Assembly (NCBI GenBank): GCA_037953745.1
Contig: JBAKBP010006583.1
Location: 44,907 to 108,906 of the forward strand
Length of the DNA: 64,000 bases
Direction of reading: 5' to 3'
Origin: Lithodes maja
Lineage: Eukaryota; Arthropoda; Malacostraca; Decapoda; Lithodidae
Part shown: positions 63,515-64,000 of the stretch, piece after piece
Layout: each line of letters starts with the position of its first letter
Numbering within the stretch: position 1 is the first letter of the stretch
The notes under the pieces: generated by a model
The model's database searches: none
Seen by the model: only the letters and a program-made list of their open reading frames with translations
What the model was told of the DNA's origin: nothing
Made by a program: the position numbers and the translations under genes

Positions 63515-63662
63515 CCACTTATTCCAGGTACCTATTTACAGCTAGGTGAACTGAGGCTAACACATGAAAGGAGACAAGCCCAATTTGTCTCCGCCCGGCC
63601 GGGTATTGAACCCCCGACCCCTCGTGTGTGAGACGAGAGCTCTACCTACTAGGCTACGGGCT
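63515..63662 (-). mobile_element. tRNA-Val-like SINE
   Basis: Minus strand: agcccgtagcctagtaggta (A-box-like), anticodon stem ctcgt/acgag around loop ctcacac (anticodon CAC), and B-box-like ggttcaataccc. The flanking ggtacctatttacagctagg is a string I associate with decapod repeats. The acceptor stem does not close well, so it is a SINE head rather than a functional tRNA. Confidence 0.65.
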
Positions 63663-63663
63663 G

Positions 63664-63735
63664 TGTGTGTGGGAGGGGGGGGGGGGGGGGGGGATGGAGA
63701 TCTGTGTCGGGGTGGGTGTATGTGTTTGTGTGTTG

Positions 63736-63766
<31 letters not shown>

Positions 63767-63780
63767 TGTGTGTGTGTGAG
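63664..63780 (+). repeat. G19 run and (GT)n microsatellite
   Basis: gtgtgtgtg, a run of 19 G at 63675-63693, then interrupted (GT)n to about 63778. The Cys/Val-rich ORFs across it are artefacts. Confidence 0.9.
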
Positions 63781-64000
63781 AAAGAGAGTGAGAGCTAATA
63801 AGGCCAAAGCTTCAATAATTGCAATCACAGAAACCTGGCTGGATTCAAGTATAAACGATGGTGAAATACACATTCAAGGTTTCAACATGGTTAGGAATGA
63901 TCGCAATAGGCAAGGGGGAGGAGTATGTCTGTATGTTTAAAACAACCTCACACACACAACTAGGACCGACCTCCATGTAGAAAATCACGAAGCTCTGTGG
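63781..64000 (+). mobile_element. CR1-like LINE copy 3, endonuclease start, runs off the window
   Basis: Encodes ASIIAITETWLDSSINDGEI and NRQGGGVCLYV, N-terminal blocks of a CR1/Jockey-type APE endonuclease (the ETW Glu is catalytic). A TAA follows YV at about 63940, after which similar frame sequence resumes. As with copies 1 and 2 it starts directly after a dinucleotide tract. Confidence 0.8.

Noticed and set aside
63555..63662. Functional tRNA-Val gene
   Set aside because: A/B boxes and a CAC anticodon loop are visible, but the acceptor stem pairs poorly and the flanks are a dispersed repeat, so it is a SINE head.
1..64000. CRISPR array, operon or phage-like system
   Set aside because: Introns, SINEs, LINEs, LTR elements and microsatellites show eukaryotic DNA; the tandem repeats lack spacer structure and no cas-like gene is present.

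Overview
The window reads as animal nuclear DNA, most likely an arthropod and probably a decapod crustacean. The reasons are intron-bearing gene fragments, a (TTAGG)3 motif, tRNA-derived short repeats, RTE-, CR1- and I-type LINEs, very long-LTR Ty3/Gypsy elements, and abundant (TAGA)n, (CA)n and (AT)n microsatellites. The assignment comes from recall of such repeats, not from a search. Nothing bacterial is present. Almost every long ORF belongs to a transposable element; the only host gene I recognise is a broken beta-mannosidase.

Layout. 1-9000: minisatellite, worn RTE copies, a tandem satellite of about 490-bp monomers carrying different insertions, and a 437-bp terminal-inverted-repeat insertion with a tRNA-like core. 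9004-15960 (minus): a nearly complete I/Jockey-superfamily LINE with both ORFs, its ORF2 broken by one small frameshift and its 3' UTR hit by a TTAA-flanked MITE. 15960-18190 (minus): an RTE-like LINE. 18195-20535 (plus): an A/C-rich LINE. 21525-22317: a LINE 3' fragment next to a dispersed repeat. 22649-28285 (minus): four exon-like pieces of beta-mannosidase in correct order, among SINEs, MITEs and a minisatellite. A required stretch of roughly 150 residues is missing and one exon has a frame break.

29804-39038 (plus): element A, a complete Ty3/Gypsy-type LTR retrotransposon with 1.8-kb LTRs and one open 1699-codon ORF. Its domain order is Gag, protease, integrase, reverse transcriptase, RNase H, so integrase precedes RT as in Copia and the Gmr1-type elements. 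39090-40383 (minus): a CR1-like LINE 3' fragment. 40430-41940: microsatellites, a long hairpin, tandem duplications and twin palindromes. 41950-57172 (minus): a related Gypsy family in the arrangement LTR - internal C - shared LTR - internal B (truncated). Copy C carries a clean hAT-type insertion whose empty site is preserved in copy B. 57199-64000 (plus): three CR1-like fragments, each starting directly after a dinucleotide microsatellite, with SINE and MITE copies between them.

The genes do not form an operon or pathway. The window is a nested transposon graveyard containing some recent insertions: element A's two LTRs differ at only about a dozen positions by eye, and B and C are nearly identical. 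The least ordinary features are the integrase-before-RT Gypsy family, the tandem Gypsy array and the 437-bp TIR/tRNA-like insertion.
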